64,000 nucleotides of DNA from JACVRW01 sp963846505 (GCA_963846505.1 CAWJWD010000001.1:868001-932000), one strand, 5' to 3'; positions 25,583 to 35,035 are shown, counted from the first letter of the stretch. Translations and numbers: made by a program. Notes: generated by a model from the sequence alone, not told the origin.

Positions 25583-26707
25583 ATGCGAAGCGACGCGGCC
25601 CATCGCGTTGCGCTGGTCGCGACCTTTGCGACCACGGCGCGACGGTACTGGCTGGGGGTCTATCCGTTGGTGAGTCGGGAGCTGCGACATTGGTCGAGGA
25701 GCGCCTCTGCGATTCCCGACTCGACCCTGCGCAGCGATGCGTCGATCGCGCTCTCGTTCAAGCGGGGCCACCCAGAGGGCGCAGCCGCATTCGCGACGCT
25801 CGCTCCCGCCGCGCATCGAACCAACCTCGTGCGGGCTCTCGTCGCGTGGCAGGTCGCCTACGACTACCTGGATTTGGTCTCCGAACGGCCGGGCGGGGCG
25901 TCGGCTGCGAATGGGCGCCGACTCCACGAAGCGCTCGTAGCGGCGCTCGACCCGAACGCCGAGGAACCCAGCTACTACGCCTTCAACCCGGAGCAGGACG
26001 ACGGCGGGTACCTGCAAGCTCTGGTAGCGACGTGCCGCGAGGCGAGCACCTCCCTCCCGTCGTTCTCGATGGTCAGCGAACCGGCCCGACGACTGGCACG
26101 CCTGATCGTCACCTACCAGAGCCTCAGCTGCGGCGCGGCGTCTGAGACCGATCGGCTGGCCGACTGGGCAACGAAACAGGCTCCTGCCAACGCGTCGCTG
26201 CGCTGGTGGGAAACGGCCGCCGCGACCGGATCCTCGCTCGGTGTGCTCGCACTACTCGCCGCGGCCGCCGATCCGAGGACGCGACCGCACGACATAGCGG
26301 CTCTCGAGGCGACGTACTTCCCATGGATTGGGGCCTTGCACAGCCTGCTCGACAGCCTCGTTGATCAAGCCGAGGACGAGCAGGCCGCCCACCATAATCT
26401 CGTCAGCCACTACGCGTCCGAAGGCGAGAACGCTCAACGCCTGGGACTAATCGCCCACCGCTCCCGATCCCTCACGCGCGGGTTGCCACAAGGGAGGCGG
26501 CATCTCACGATCCTGATCGGGATGGCGAGCTACTACCTCTCGACCTCCCAAGCCGCGCTTCCCCCAGTTCGCTCAGCCACCGATGCCGTCACCAGAGCGT
26601 TAGGAAGCCTCATGGCCCCCACCCTCCTGCTCTTTCGAGTCCGGCAGCGCGCCACGGGCAGAGCCGGAGGCCCGGAACACTCCCAACCGCCCGCTATCGG
26701 CAGGTGA
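25583..26707 (+). CDS. DUF2600 protein, YtpB-like (tetraprenyl-beta-curcumene synthase family)
   Basis: A 374-residue helical protein matching the DUF2600 family, whose studied member YtpB of Bacillus is a class IB terpene synthase acting on a C35 prenyl diphosphate. Matching blocks are VAYDYLDLVSE (aspartates 94 and 97), LRWWETAAATGSSLGVLALL (207-226), FPWIGALHSLLDSLVDQAED (247-265, with a D-x3-D-x3-D-like acidic series) and NLVSHY (272-277). It begins 42 bases after the FtsX permease in the same direction, so a membrane or exported isoprenoid may be the product of the cassette. The substrate and the link to the transporter are inferences. Confidence 0.75.
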   Translation: MRSDAAHRVALVATFATTARRYWLGVYPLVSRELRHWSRSASAIPDSTLRSDASIALSFKRGHPEGAAAFATLAPAAHRTNLVRALVAWQVAYDYLDLVSERPGGASAANGRRLHEALVAALDPNAEEPSYYAFNPEQDDGGYLQALVATCREASTSLPSFSMVSEPARRLARLIVTYQSLSCGAASETDRLADWATKQAPANASLRWWETAAATGSSLGVLALLAAAADPRTRPHDIAALEATYFPWIGALHSLLDSLVDQAEDEQAAHHNLVSHYASEGENAQRLGLIAHRSRSLTRGLPQGRRHLTILIGMASYYLSTSQAALPPVRSATDAVTRALGSLMAPTLLLFRVRQRATGRAGGPEHSQPPAIGR

Positions 26708-26716
26708 GCAACGACC

Positions 26717-26870
26717 GGGCGCTACGTCACCATCTGGTCAAGCTCCGCCCACATCTTCCACCATCAACGGCAAAGACTGGGGCACCAGCAGACACAACTA
26801 CGCTCACGGCCCCGCCTACGGCGAGCAACCAAACGCTGGGTTCGTCGCCACACACCCGGAAGGGCTGTAG
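26717..26870 (+). pseudogene. NlpC/P60 peptidase C-terminal remnant, frameshifted
   Basis: One frame reads YVTIWSSSAHIFH (from about 26721). After a one-base shift near 26760 another reads TINGKDWGTSRHNYAHGPAY and ends GFVATHPEGL with a stop at 26868-26870. Laid against the intact NlpC/P60 gene at 42409 in this same window (WITIRSNPGHAYMIVAG... YRGTHPAGF) the two line up, including the histidine segment and the terminal T-H-P-x-G. Conjugative elements of actinobacteria often carry such a peptidoglycan hydrolase. Everything N-terminal, including the catalytic cysteine, is missing. Confidence 0.45.
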
Positions 26871-26989
26871 ACAAGGTGCAAGGCAAGTCACGATGCAACT
26901 CGAAGGTAACGGGCGTCGTGGAGCCCTGGATTTAGAGGCGGATCGCCAGGATACCGATTCCGCCAGTTGCGGCCAGCGCCGATGAAACC

Positions 26990-27160
26990 CTACAAGCTCA
27001 CGCCTCGAGGATCTCGCGTCCTACTGAGCCGGGGGATGAGCACTACCTCTAGCAGCACGCACACCACGAGCAGGGCCGCTCCGCCAACGAGTGGGGAGGG
27101 CTTCCACCAGAGGAAGAGCCCGGCAAAGACGATCAAGTAGATCGTGAATCGCAGCAGCAT
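26990..27160 (-). CDS. Small two-helix membrane protein, candidate immunity protein for the RHS toxin
   Basis: A 56-codon gene starting with ATG at 27158-27160, only 3 bases after the stop of the RHS gene and in the same direction. It encodes two hydrophobic helices (FTIYLIVFAGLFLWW, about 5-19; and VGGAALLVVCVLLEVVLI, about 25-42) joined by KPSP and followed by a basic tail RLSRTRDPRG, predicting both ends in the cytoplasm. Small genes immediately downstream of polymorphic toxins are usually immunity genes. A membrane immunity protein would suit the hydrophobic C-terminal domain of the RHS protein. No homologue is recognised; the role is inferred from position and topology. Confidence 0.6.
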   Translation of the reverse strand: MLLRFTIYLIVFAGLFLWWKPSPLVGGAALLVVCVLLEVVLIPRLSRTRDPRGVSL

Positions 27161-27163
27161 CGA

Positions 27164-30100
27164 CTAGTGACAATACTTCTTGTGGCCGGATGCACCAAAG
27201 TGCGGCGGTGGATTAGTCTCGATGCCCACTGGGGGACCCCAGGTGATCTGATACGTAAACGTGAGGCATTTGTCGCGCTTTGCAGCCTTCTTCACGTTGC
27301 GCGCGAAGGACGCACTGTAGATCAGGCCGCCCACGCCGCACGCGATGCCGAGAGCCACGCCAACCGCCTTTCCGATCGCGCCCGGAATCTTCCCGGCGGC
27401 AGCGACGAGCAAAGGACAAATGGCCGTAGCGATGACCTGTGCCGGGTTGACTCCTCGCTTGATCTGCCGATAGAAGCTCTTCGTTTGGCCCTTGCAGAAG
27501 TAGAAGGCGGCCGTCGGCTCGGCAAAGTTATGGATGTGCGGGGTGGGACACCGGCCGTCAAGGTCGAGGTTGTTGATCGGATCGGCGTTGCCGTAGTCGT
27601 AGGCGCTTGCCGAGCCTCCGTCAACTGGGTCGACGGACGTGAAGCGTCCCATGGCTGGGACGTAGGAGCGCACGCCCATCTGGATGACGCCGCTGGCGAG
27701 CTCGGTGCGGCGTTGCTTACCGCCTAGCCAGCCGTAGCGGCGCGTGCTCGAGCTTCGGGGATTGCCGAACTCGTCAGCCTCGAAGCTCGCGGTGAGGCCG
27801 GTCGCGGTGCTGCTGTTGGAAGCAGTCGCAACCGTGTCGCCGTGCAAGTTGGTTAGCTGCAGGGCGATCGTCCCGCCGGCTTGGCTGTCGTAGACGGCGG
27901 CGAGACCGCCGTCGATGCCCTCGATGTTGCGCGTCCAGCTCGCGACGGTGCTGCCGACCTTGTGCTCGCTCCACGCGGGGCTGTCGGACTCGTCGCTGTA
28001 GTGGAGGATCTCTTGGGCGTTGCCGTTGGGCATGCTCGCGCGGTGGCGGGTGGTAGTGGGGTCGAGCAGCCAGGCTTTGGTGACGTCGTCCTGCGTCTGA
28101 GTGCGGATCATGTCGTTGGCGTAGTACGTGGTCGAGAGACCGCCACCGCCCGCCAGCGCCGAGGCGTGGGACGGGGGGATCGCGGCGATCCGGCCGAGGG
28201 TGTCGTAGGTGACGCCGCTGGTGCTCAAGCGATCGGCGGCGTCATAGTCAGAGTTCGTAACGGTCCCGCCAGAACTCGGGCACGCGCCCCCGGCCCCGGG
28301 AGAGCGCACCTTCTTGGAGAGACGGTTGGAGTTCTTGTCGTACGTGTAGATCCGGCTGCTGCACTGCCCGGCAACGGTGTCGAAGACACTGCGCAGCCGT
28401 CCGACGTTGTCGTAGCTGTAGTCCTGGTGGGATTGGTTGCTGTCTCGCCACAGAGCTTGGCCGTGGATGTTCTCGCGGACCTTGTCGCGCACCCACAGAC
28501 AGTTGGACGAGCAGTTGGTCGTCTTGGTGTAGTTGAGCTCGACGGACACCCCGGCCTGGTCGTAGGTCGTGACGGCCTGGATGCCGCCCGGATAGGCCTG
28601 GGTGAGCATCGCCCCGTCGGCGTTGTAGGTGGCCGAGAACGAGCCGGCCTGGGTGTCGTTCAGCCCGGTCAGGTCGCCCGTGGTGGCGTCGTAGGAGCGG
28701 GTCTGGGTGCCCTTGGTGTCGTTGACCGTCGAGAGGCGCCCCGCAGTGTCGAAGGTGTAGCTCGACTGAGTGCCATCGGCGTCGGTGTAGCTGCTGATGC
28801 GCCCAACGCTGTCGAAGGCTGAGGTCACGGTCCTCGACCCGTCCGAGACGCTTACTGGCTTGCCCGTGGTGGGGCTGTAGGTCGTCGTGGACGTGACCGT
28901 CGAGGTCTCCGCAGCGGCGACGGGCGTGGTGGAGTTGTCGAGGATCTCCTGCGCCCCGAGCGCGCGGTTGTAGATCCGCACATCGTCCATCAAGCCGTTG
29001 AACCACTTGTCGGCGTAGGTGCCGTTGCTTGCCAGCGTAAAGCCGGTGGTCACCGCGGCCATCGTCTGGTTCGTGACGCTGCCGGTGACGTCTTGTCCGT
29101 CGATGTAGAGCTTGTTGGTGGAGCCGTTCTTGGTGAGCGCGACGTGGTACCACTGGCCGGTCGTAAGCGAGCCAGTCGACGACACGAGGTCGGACGCGCC
29201 GCCCTTGCGCAAGGTCAGCTTGCCGTTGTAGATGTGGGCCAGGGGGCCGTTCGGGCCGCTGCCCCAGATGTAGTTACTGGTGTTCGCGGGAAGCGCGGCC
29301 GGGCGGATCCTTGCCTCGAAGGTGAACTTGTCGCCGACCTGCGTTGAAGACGAGTTCGGGATTGTGACCTTGTCGTTGACACCGTCGAAGCTCAGTGCCC
29401 CGCCCGCGCCGATTGCGGTCCAAGTGGCGCCGCTGACGGTGCCGTTGTTGGCGTACATCGACCGGTCGGTCGCCGGCGTGCCGGACTGGTCGAAGTTGTA
29501 GGCCACCACCAGATCGGGCTTCTTCGCCGTCGCGGTAGTCGTCTCGTTGCTCCTGCGTCCGGCGGTGTCGTAGGTGATCGTCGTCGTGCGGGCCGTCGAC
29601 CCGGCGACCGTCTCGGTCGTGGTCGTCGGCTGCAGCCGGAAGTTGTAGTCGTAGGTCTTGACCGGCAGCTCGGGCAGACCCGCGCCGGCAGGCTGCCCGG
29701 CGGGCACGGCCTTGCACGGCATCCCCGCCCGGCTCGACCCGAGGCACTCCGGGTACGGCGAGGTGGTCGCGTGGTAGTAGAAGATCTTGGTCGCGTGAGC
29801 GGTAGTCGCGGCGACGGTCGGATCGTGTGATGGGGCCTCCGGCGTGCGGGTCTCGATCACCCGGCCGGTGGCCTTGTCGTAGATCGTCGTCGTGACGATG
29901 TTCTCTCCGGTCGGATCGGCGATCGTCTTGATCGGCTTGCGCAGTTTCCAGTCGTAGTCGGTCTTGGTCGTCCGCGCGTCGAAGTCCGCACCCCCGGAGG
30001 CGGGCTGAGCCGAGGACGTGACCGTCGTCGCAAGGTTCGGTGGGGGCTCGCCGTACCTGGCTGGTGGGGCGCCTTCGTCGTAGGTGGTGACCGTCCGCAC

Positions 30101-33100
30101 CCGCGCATCCACGAAGGTCGACCCCGACCGGATCTCGTGTACCGGGCCGAGCTGCTCAAGCAGCCGCTGCCCGTCCGGCGAGTACGTCATCTCGGAGTCC
30201 AGCTTGTCCGAGTTCGCAGCCCCGCCGATCACGCTAAGGCGGTTGACCGGCGTCAGCGACCGGATCACGTTGCCCTTGACGTCGTACTCGGACGTGCTGA
30301 TCCGACCAAGACCTGCTGGTGCTGGGTTGGCGGTGTTGACTTCCTTGCCACGCCGGCCGAGGTAGTGCACGACCGCCTTGGTCGCCGGCTGCGTCGAAGG
30401 CACGCCGGGCGGGTACATCGCCGTGGCGTCGATCGGCCAGTCCTTGATCTGATCCCAGCTGGCGACGTCGGTCTTGCCCATCGCCCACGGCCCACCAGCA
30501 CCGGTCGTCAACGGCAGCCGGTAGGCCATCGTCGTCGTCATCGCCGTCCCACCCGACGGAGTGCGGCTCACGCTTAGCAACCGGCCGGCGTCGGTGTCCG
30601 GCGTGAAGATCCCTCCCCCGGTGGCCAGCTGCTGGTAGGCGATGTTCCACGGCTGCTCGCCCGGCGGCGTGATGGTCTTCAACCGCCCGTCGGTCTCGTA
30701 GGTGTAGGTCTCCTTCAGACCGGGCGTGCGGGAGTCCCATTGCTCGCGCAGACGACCCGTGCTGTCATAGCGGTACTCGGCGACAGCTTCGGATCGCATC
30801 TCGTCCGGAGCCGCGTAGGGCACCTTGGAGATCGTCGCGACCGACTTCAACCGGCCGGCATAGTCGCCGATCGTGGATCCGCTAGCCGTGGTCGTGGCAG
30901 CGTAGGTGAAGTTCAGCGCCCGGCACCCCATCCCCGGGTCAGTCAGGCCGGGGGTGCAGGTCACTCCGGGCTCGCGCGGAGCGATGATCTGCTTGACGCG
31001 CGGACGGCCGTTCAATCCCGGCTCGTAGGAGTACAGGTACTTGAAGTCCGAGGTCTGTTCGGCAAACGGCGGCCTGACCTCGGTCGGGACGAACTGGCCG
31101 TTGGTCTTGGTGAACACGACCGTGTTGCCCGCAGAATCGGTGAGCTCGTAGCGATCGGTCGCGGGCTTGGTCAGCGCATAGCCTTCGTAGCCGTCCTCGG
31201 GGTCGAAGTCGCCTGCGTTCCTCCAGAACGAGATCGTCGACCCGTCGGAGGTCTGCAGCTCGACACGTTCGCCGGTGATCGGATCGGCAGGCAGCTCGCG
31301 CAGAAGCGCGTAGTCGGCGCCGGCCTCATCGACTGGGGACGTCAGCACCCACCCCGGCCCCAGGGGTCCGCCACCAGCGGTGGTGATGTCGGTGCCCGTG
31401 GCCTTGCCGTCGGCGTCGCGCGAGTTGTAGGTCCGCGAGACCGTCAACGGCGAACCGGGCGTCGCAAACGAGACATCGTCGGAGCTGTAGGAGAAGTTGC
31501 CGGTCGCGAGGTTGACGCGCCCGGGGCCGATGTCGGCCTGCGCGTCGTTGGTGTCCAGGCCGCGCTCGTCAACGAGCACCGAGGCCGCCTTGGTGACCCC
31601 CAAGCTCGGGAACAGCCCCCGGACCTCGTAGCTGCCCGAGCGGTCGTCCAGGAACGAGCTCGAGAGAGCCGTGAAGTCGACCGTCAGCGCCGGGGAGAGC
31701 CCGCCGGTGAGGTTCATCGTGCAGCTCAATGGGGTGCCCGACACGCAGGGTGCGTTGGCTCCCGTGGCGGCGTCCTTGAGCGCGGCGCTGGGGATGTCGG
31801 TCCATGGCTGCAGCGGACGGCGGTATTGGAACTTCACCGTCGTCGCGCCGCCGCCCGCGAGCTGAGCGCGAAGCGGCAGCTTCGCGGCAGTGCGTGCCCC
31901 GTCGGTCGGGTCGAGCAGCGTCCCCTGCGTCGGGCGCGTCACGTTCAGCACCTGGGAGGACTGGTGGCCGATCTTGTCGGTGGCGACGACCTTGATCTCC
32001 TGGTTGTCGCCGTACTGGTCGGTCAGGCGGTAGGTCCAATCGCGCGCGAGCGGGCAGCTGTCGCCGCCGCACGCCGCTTCTTGAAGTCCTGGAGTGTCGG
32101 TGTTGTTGTCGTCCCAGTCGCCGGGAACCGGGATCTGGTGGTAATCCGGGCCGACCCCGGAGCCGTAGGGCGTGGTGATCTGGGCCGATCCGGCGGTATT
32201 GCTGTTGCGCAGCAACCAGGTGTTGGTCGAACGGCGAAACACGCCGATCGTGTCGTCCCCGTCGCCATCCCAGTCGCCCACGACCGGCACGTCATCGGTC
32301 GGGCTCGACGGCACGCCGTACGCGACGGAGATGTCCGGGCCACCGACCGTGTTGCTGTTTCGCAGCAGGAACGTCGCCGTCTGACGACGGTAGACGCCGA
32401 TCGTATCGTCGCCGTCGCCGTCCCAGTCGCCCACGAGCGGCACGTCGTTGTAGGGGCTCTGTGCCGCGCCGTAGGGGATCGTGAGGTCGGCGCTGGCCCA
32501 TCCCTGAGGCGCGTTGGAGTTGCGCAGGTAGAAGGTGTTGTTCGAAGGCCGGTAGAACCCCGTCGTGTCGTCGGCATCGCCGTCCCAGTTGCCGGCGAGC
32601 GGGATGTCGTCGTTGAGCGCAACCGACGCGGTCACGTTGGCGTCGTCGCCACTGTTGGAGTTGCGCAGCAGGAACTCCGCGGTGCTCTTGCGAAAGACCC
32701 CGATCGTGTCGTCGCCATCGCCGTCCCAGTCGCCCGCGACCGGAAGGTCCTGGTGGGTGACCGCGTCGCCATAGCGGAAAGCAAGATCTGAGCCCGTGGC
32801 GGTACTTCCTAGCGAGTTGGACAGCAGCCACTCGTTGCGGTCGCGACCGAAGCGCTGGACACGCTTGCCGTCGACCAGCACATCGACGCGGTCGACACCT
32901 GCGCGCTGCTGGGCGTCGGTCCCGCCGCGCACGCCATCGGTCACCGTGATGCGCAGGTTCTTGTCGGTGCTCGGGGAGTTCGGGTTGGTAAAGAGCGGGC
33001 CGGAGAGAGCGACTGTCGGAGCGGAGCGGTCGATGCGAACCGGGAACTGCGTCGTTGCGACGTTGTCGACCACATCGATGACCCGTCCCCACCAGCGCGT

Positions 33101-35035
33101 GATGCCCTCCGGCAAGTTGGGCACCGTCCCGAAATCCCCATCCTGGCGGGTCTTGTAGGACAGCGTCTCGCTCTCGTCCCGCGGACAAGGCGAGTAGCTG
33201 GCCATCGAGCCCGTGCAGGAGTACTCGGCCCAATCGAGCGCGTCGTCGTCGATGCCGTTGCCGTTGCCGTCCACGCGCGAGGCGTCGTCGTCGAGCTCGA
33301 ACCGGTTGATGCCCAATCCGCCGTCCTCACCGGAAACGGACACCTCGCCATGAGCGGGACTACCGGTGTCGTCGGACCACCCAGCGTCCAACTGTCCCGC
33401 CTGCACGGCCGTCGGCGGGTTGAACTCGCTCAGCGACATGATCGCGCCGTTCATCTGAACGATGGGATCGTTGAGGCCCGGAGCGGCAGCAGTCGGCCAA
33501 TACTGCTGCAGCACGAACGTGTTCCCCGGCGTGCCTGCCGGCGCTCCGGCGCTCCCGGGCGAACAGTCCGGGACAGGCGGGTTGCCATAGGGAGTGCCGT
33601 TCCAGTTCTGGCAGATCTTCTTGTACTTGTCGGTCAGCGCGGCGGTGGTGATCCACGGGTTGTTGAGCCCCTGGTTGGCGAAGTTCGGCGGCTCGCGAAC
33701 GCCCCCGACACCTGGGTTCCACTGCTGGCCAGTGGGGTCATAGAGCCCTTCGATGACCATCTCCTCCGGCGCTGCCGGGGTGCTCTGGACATGGTCTACA
33801 AACGCGAAGTCGGCACGGTAGATGAACGAGTCACCTGGCGCGCGCCAGGTGAAGCCGTGTATCGCTCCAGCCGGGTAGGACACGTGGTCGCCCAGCAACA
33901 CCAGAGGGTCGCCGAACCCTCCGTAGAGATTCGGGTGGTTGGTGCCATAGACCCAGTTGAACTCGGGCAGCATCCACCCGGCCAGGAAGTCCTCGTCGAC
34001 CTTCGGATCGACCAGCAACGGATAGTGCAGATCCTGATCACGGTGTGGGTAGCGCACCACCACCGTCGTGCCCTCGACGGCGTACGTCACCCCCACAGGA
34101 GTGCCATCGGCATCCCACGCCATCGGCGCAGAGATCCGCGCAAGCACCTGCTCCTTCTCAGGACGAGCCGGATCGACGACCTCTAGGCCGCCGCGCGCAC
34201 GACCGGCCTCGCGAAGCTCAGCGCCCTGCGGGAGATCCACCGCAAACGAGAACTGCTCGGGCGCCGCCTCCGAGCGCACCTGCACGAAGCTCTCGAACCC
34301 GCCCGGCGTCGGCGCGACCATGTAGTCCGTGTCTGCATCAACATCCGACCACCACGCCTTCTCCCCAGCAAGCAGCTGCAGCTCGGACTTCGCGGCCATC
34401 GGCGCCAACGGACGCACGCTCACACCCGACTTCACCAGCCGCGCCCCAGCGCTGGCATCCCGCTCGAGCTGGATGTCCACCAAGGGATTGCGCGGCTCGA
34501 CAAACGCCCCAGCATCGACCAATTCCAGATCGACCGGCTCCTTCTCGCCCGAGTCACCCTTGGCCAGCATCGGCAGCATCGACCGCACCACCGCCGGCTG
34601 CTTTCCCTCGCCACGATCGACCTTCGCCCACACATCGCTCAGGTACCGATCGACACGCTCACCTCTCCCCAACCGCGGCCCAGGCGCCCGCGACCCCGTC
34701 ACCGCCTCGCCAAACGTGTCCCGAGCCAAATCCTTCGCCTCTACTGGCCCAAACGCAGAGAATCGAGTCCGGCTCACACGACGTGCTGTGACCGCTTCCG
34801 GCTTCGCGAGCTCAGCCGTTCGCTCGGCGACGTCCTCGCGAGCGACAACGGCGAGCTCAGGGGGCAGGGCACCCGGCATATTCTCAGACTTAGTCGAGCT
34901 GGAGGCACCTGCAGCCGGACTCTGCGCGCTGATGGAGCCGCCCGCAACAAGGGAGACGAGAGCCAGCAAGGCGATGGCGACAACAGCAACGACAAACCTG
35001 AGCTTGTTCACGAAACTCCTAGCGCTCCCGGCCAC
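27164..35035 (-). CDS. Secreted YD-repeat/RHS protein with C-terminal putative toxin
   Basis: 2,623 residues. A signal peptide (KLRFVVAVVAIALLALVSLV, ending AGGSISA) is followed by a WapA-like N-terminal region. About residues 745-990 hold five FG-GAP-like repeats (GDWDGDGDDTIGVFR with LLRNSN). A DUF-type cell-surface region follows, then many YD repeats (YDxxGR), interrupted at about 1840-2030 by a LamG-like domain (LSFDGVNDKVTI, WYHVALTKNGSTNKLYIDG). The RHS core ends with MGRFTSVDPVDGG and YDYGNADPINNLDLDG near 2490. The last 130 or so residues are unrelated to the repeats, with a long hydrophobic glycine-rich stretch (about 2525-2585) then basic and Cys-containing ends. A start at the GTG at 35011, preceded by AGGAG, is also likely. 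Confidence 0.85.
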   Translation of the reverse strand: MAGSARSFVNKLRFVVAVVAIALLALVSLVAGGSISAQSPAAGASSSTKSENMPGALPPELAVVAREDVAERTAELAKPEAVTARRVSRTRFSAFGPVEAKDLARDTFGEAVTGSRAPGPRLGRGERVDRYLSDVWAKVDRGEGKQPAVVRSMLPMLAKGDSGEKEPVDLELVDAGAFVEPRNPLVDIQLERDASAGARLVKSGVSVRPLAPMAAKSELQLLAGEKAWWSDVDADTDYMVAPTPGGFESFVQVRSEAAPEQFSFAVDLPQGAELREAGRARGGLEVVDPARPEKEQVLARISAPMAWDADGTPVGVTYAVEGTTVVVRYPHRDQDLHYPLLVDPKVDEDFLAGWMLPEFNWVYGTNHPNLYGGFGDPLVLLGDHVSYPAGAIHGFTWRAPGDSFIYRADFAFVDHVQSTPAAPEEMVIEGLYDPTGQQWNPGVGGVREPPNFANQGLNNPWITTAALTDKYKKICQNWNGTPYGNPPVPDCSPGSAGAPAGTPGNTFVLQQYWPTAAAPGLNDPIVQMNGAIMSLSEFNPPTAVQAGQLDAGWSDDTGSPAHGEVSVSGEDGGLGINRFELDDDASRVDGNGNGIDDDALDWAEYSCTGSMASYSPCPRDESETLSYKTRQDGDFGTVPNLPEGITRWWGRVIDVVDNVATTQFPVRIDRSAPTVALSGPLFTNPNSPSTDKNLRITVTDGVRGGTDAQQRAGVDRVDVLVDGKRVQRFGRDRNEWLLSNSLGSTATGSDLAFRYGDAVTHQDLPVAGDWDGDGDDTIGVFRKSTAEFLLRNSNSGDDANVTASVALNDDIPLAGNWDGDADDTTGFYRPSNNTFYLRNSNAPQGWASADLTIPYGAAQSPYNDVPLVGDWDGDGDDTIGVYRRQTATFLLRNSNTVGGPDISVAYGVPSSPTDDVPVVGDWDGDGDDTIGVFRRSTNTWLLRNSNTAGSAQITTPYGSGVGPDYHQIPVPGDWDDNNTDTPGLQEAACGGDSCPLARDWTYRLTDQYGDNQEIKVVATDKIGHQSSQVLNVTRPTQGTLLDPTDGARTAAKLPLRAQLAGGGATTVKFQYRRPLQPWTDIPSAALKDAATGANAPCVSGTPLSCTMNLTGGLSPALTVDFTALSSSFLDDRSGSYEVRGLFPSLGVTKAASVLVDERGLDTNDAQADIGPGRVNLATGNFSYSSDDVSFATPGSPLTVSRTYNSRDADGKATGTDITTAGGGPLGPGWVLTSPVDEAGADYALLRELPADPITGERVELQTSDGSTISFWRNAGDFDPEDGYEGYALTKPATDRYELTDSAGNTVVFTKTNGQFVPTEVRPPFAEQTSDFKYLYSYEPGLNGRPRVKQIIAPREPGVTCTPGLTDPGMGCRALNFTYAATTTASGSTIGDYAGRLKSVATISKVPYAAPDEMRSEAVAEYRYDSTGRLREQWDSRTPGLKETYTYETDGRLKTITPPGEQPWNIAYQQLATGGGIFTPDTDAGRLLSVSRTPSGGTAMTTTMAYRLPLTTGAGGPWAMGKTDVASWDQIKDWPIDATAMYPPGVPSTQPATKAVVHYLGRRGKEVNTANPAPAGLGRISTSEYDVKGNVIRSLTPVNRLSVIGGAANSDKLDSEMTYSPDGQRLLEQLGPVHEIRSGSTFVDARVRTVTTYDEGAPPARYGEPPPNLATTVTSSAQPASGGADFDARTTKTDYDWKLRKPIKTIADPTGENIVTTTIYDKATGRVIETRTPEAPSHDPTVAATTAHATKIFYYHATTSPYPECLGSSRAGMPCKAVPAGQPAGAGLPELPVKTYDYNFRLQPTTTTETVAGSTARTTTITYDTAGRRSNETTTATAKKPDLVVAYNFDQSGTPATDRSMYANNGTVSGATWTAIGAGGALSFDGVNDKVTIPNSSSTQVGDKFTFEARIRPAALPANTSNYIWGSGPNGPLAHIYNGKLTLRKGGASDLVSSTGSLTTGQWYHVALTKNGSTNKLYIDGQDVTGSVTNQTMAAVTTGFTLASNGTYADKWFNGLMDDVRIYNRALGAQEILDNSTTPVAAAETSTVTSTTTYSPTTGKPVSVSDGSRTVTSAFDSVGRISSYTDADGTQSSYTFDTAGRLSTVNDTKGTQTRSYDATTGDLTGLNDTQAGSFSATYNADGAMLTQAYPGGIQAVTTYDQAGVSVELNYTKTTNCSSNCLWVRDKVRENIHGQALWRDSNQSHQDYSYDNVGRLRSVFDTVAGQCSSRIYTYDKNSNRLSKKVRSPGAGGACPSSGGTVTNSDYDAADRLSTSGVTYDTLGRIAAIPPSHASALAGGGGLSTTYYANDMIRTQTQDDVTKAWLLDPTTTRHRASMPNGNAQEILHYSDESDSPAWSEHKVGSTVASWTRNIEGIDGGLAAVYDSQAGGTIALQLTNLHGDTVATASNSSTATGLTASFEADEFGNPRSSSTRRYGWLGGKQRRTELASGVIQMGVRSYVPAMGRFTSVDPVDGGSASAYDYGNADPINNLDLDGRCPTPHIHNFAEPTAAFYFCKGQTKSFYRQIKRGVNPAQVIATAICPLLVAAAGKIPGAIGKAVGVALGIACGVGGLIYSASFARNVKKAAKRDKCLTFTYQITWGPPVGIETNPPPHFGASGHKKYCH
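32090..32800 (-). repeat. Five tandem FG-GAP-like repeats inside the RHS gene
   Basis: Units of roughly 140-165 bases each encode GDWDGDGDDTIGVFR-like sequence followed by FLLRNSN; one variant is GNWDGDADDTTGFYR and the last is GDWDDNNTDTPG. The Asp-rich loops resemble calcium-binding FG-GAP/VCBS blades, so the segment may form part of a beta-propeller. Near-identical DNA between units makes the copy number prone to change or to assembly error. Confidence 0.7.

Noticed and set aside
26704..26985. 93-codon plus-strand frame after the DUF2600 gene
   Set aside because: No family features; the coding signal in the region belongs to the other two frames of the NlpC/P60 remnant.
30740..32791. 683-codon plus-strand frame opposite the RHS gene
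   Set aside because: Antisense shadow of repeated YD and FG-GAP sequence; composition dominated by V, R, G and A.
32090..32800. CRISPR-like array because of regular repeats
   Set aside because: The repeats are 140-165 bases, in frame and protein-coding; there are no short conserved repeats with unique spacers.
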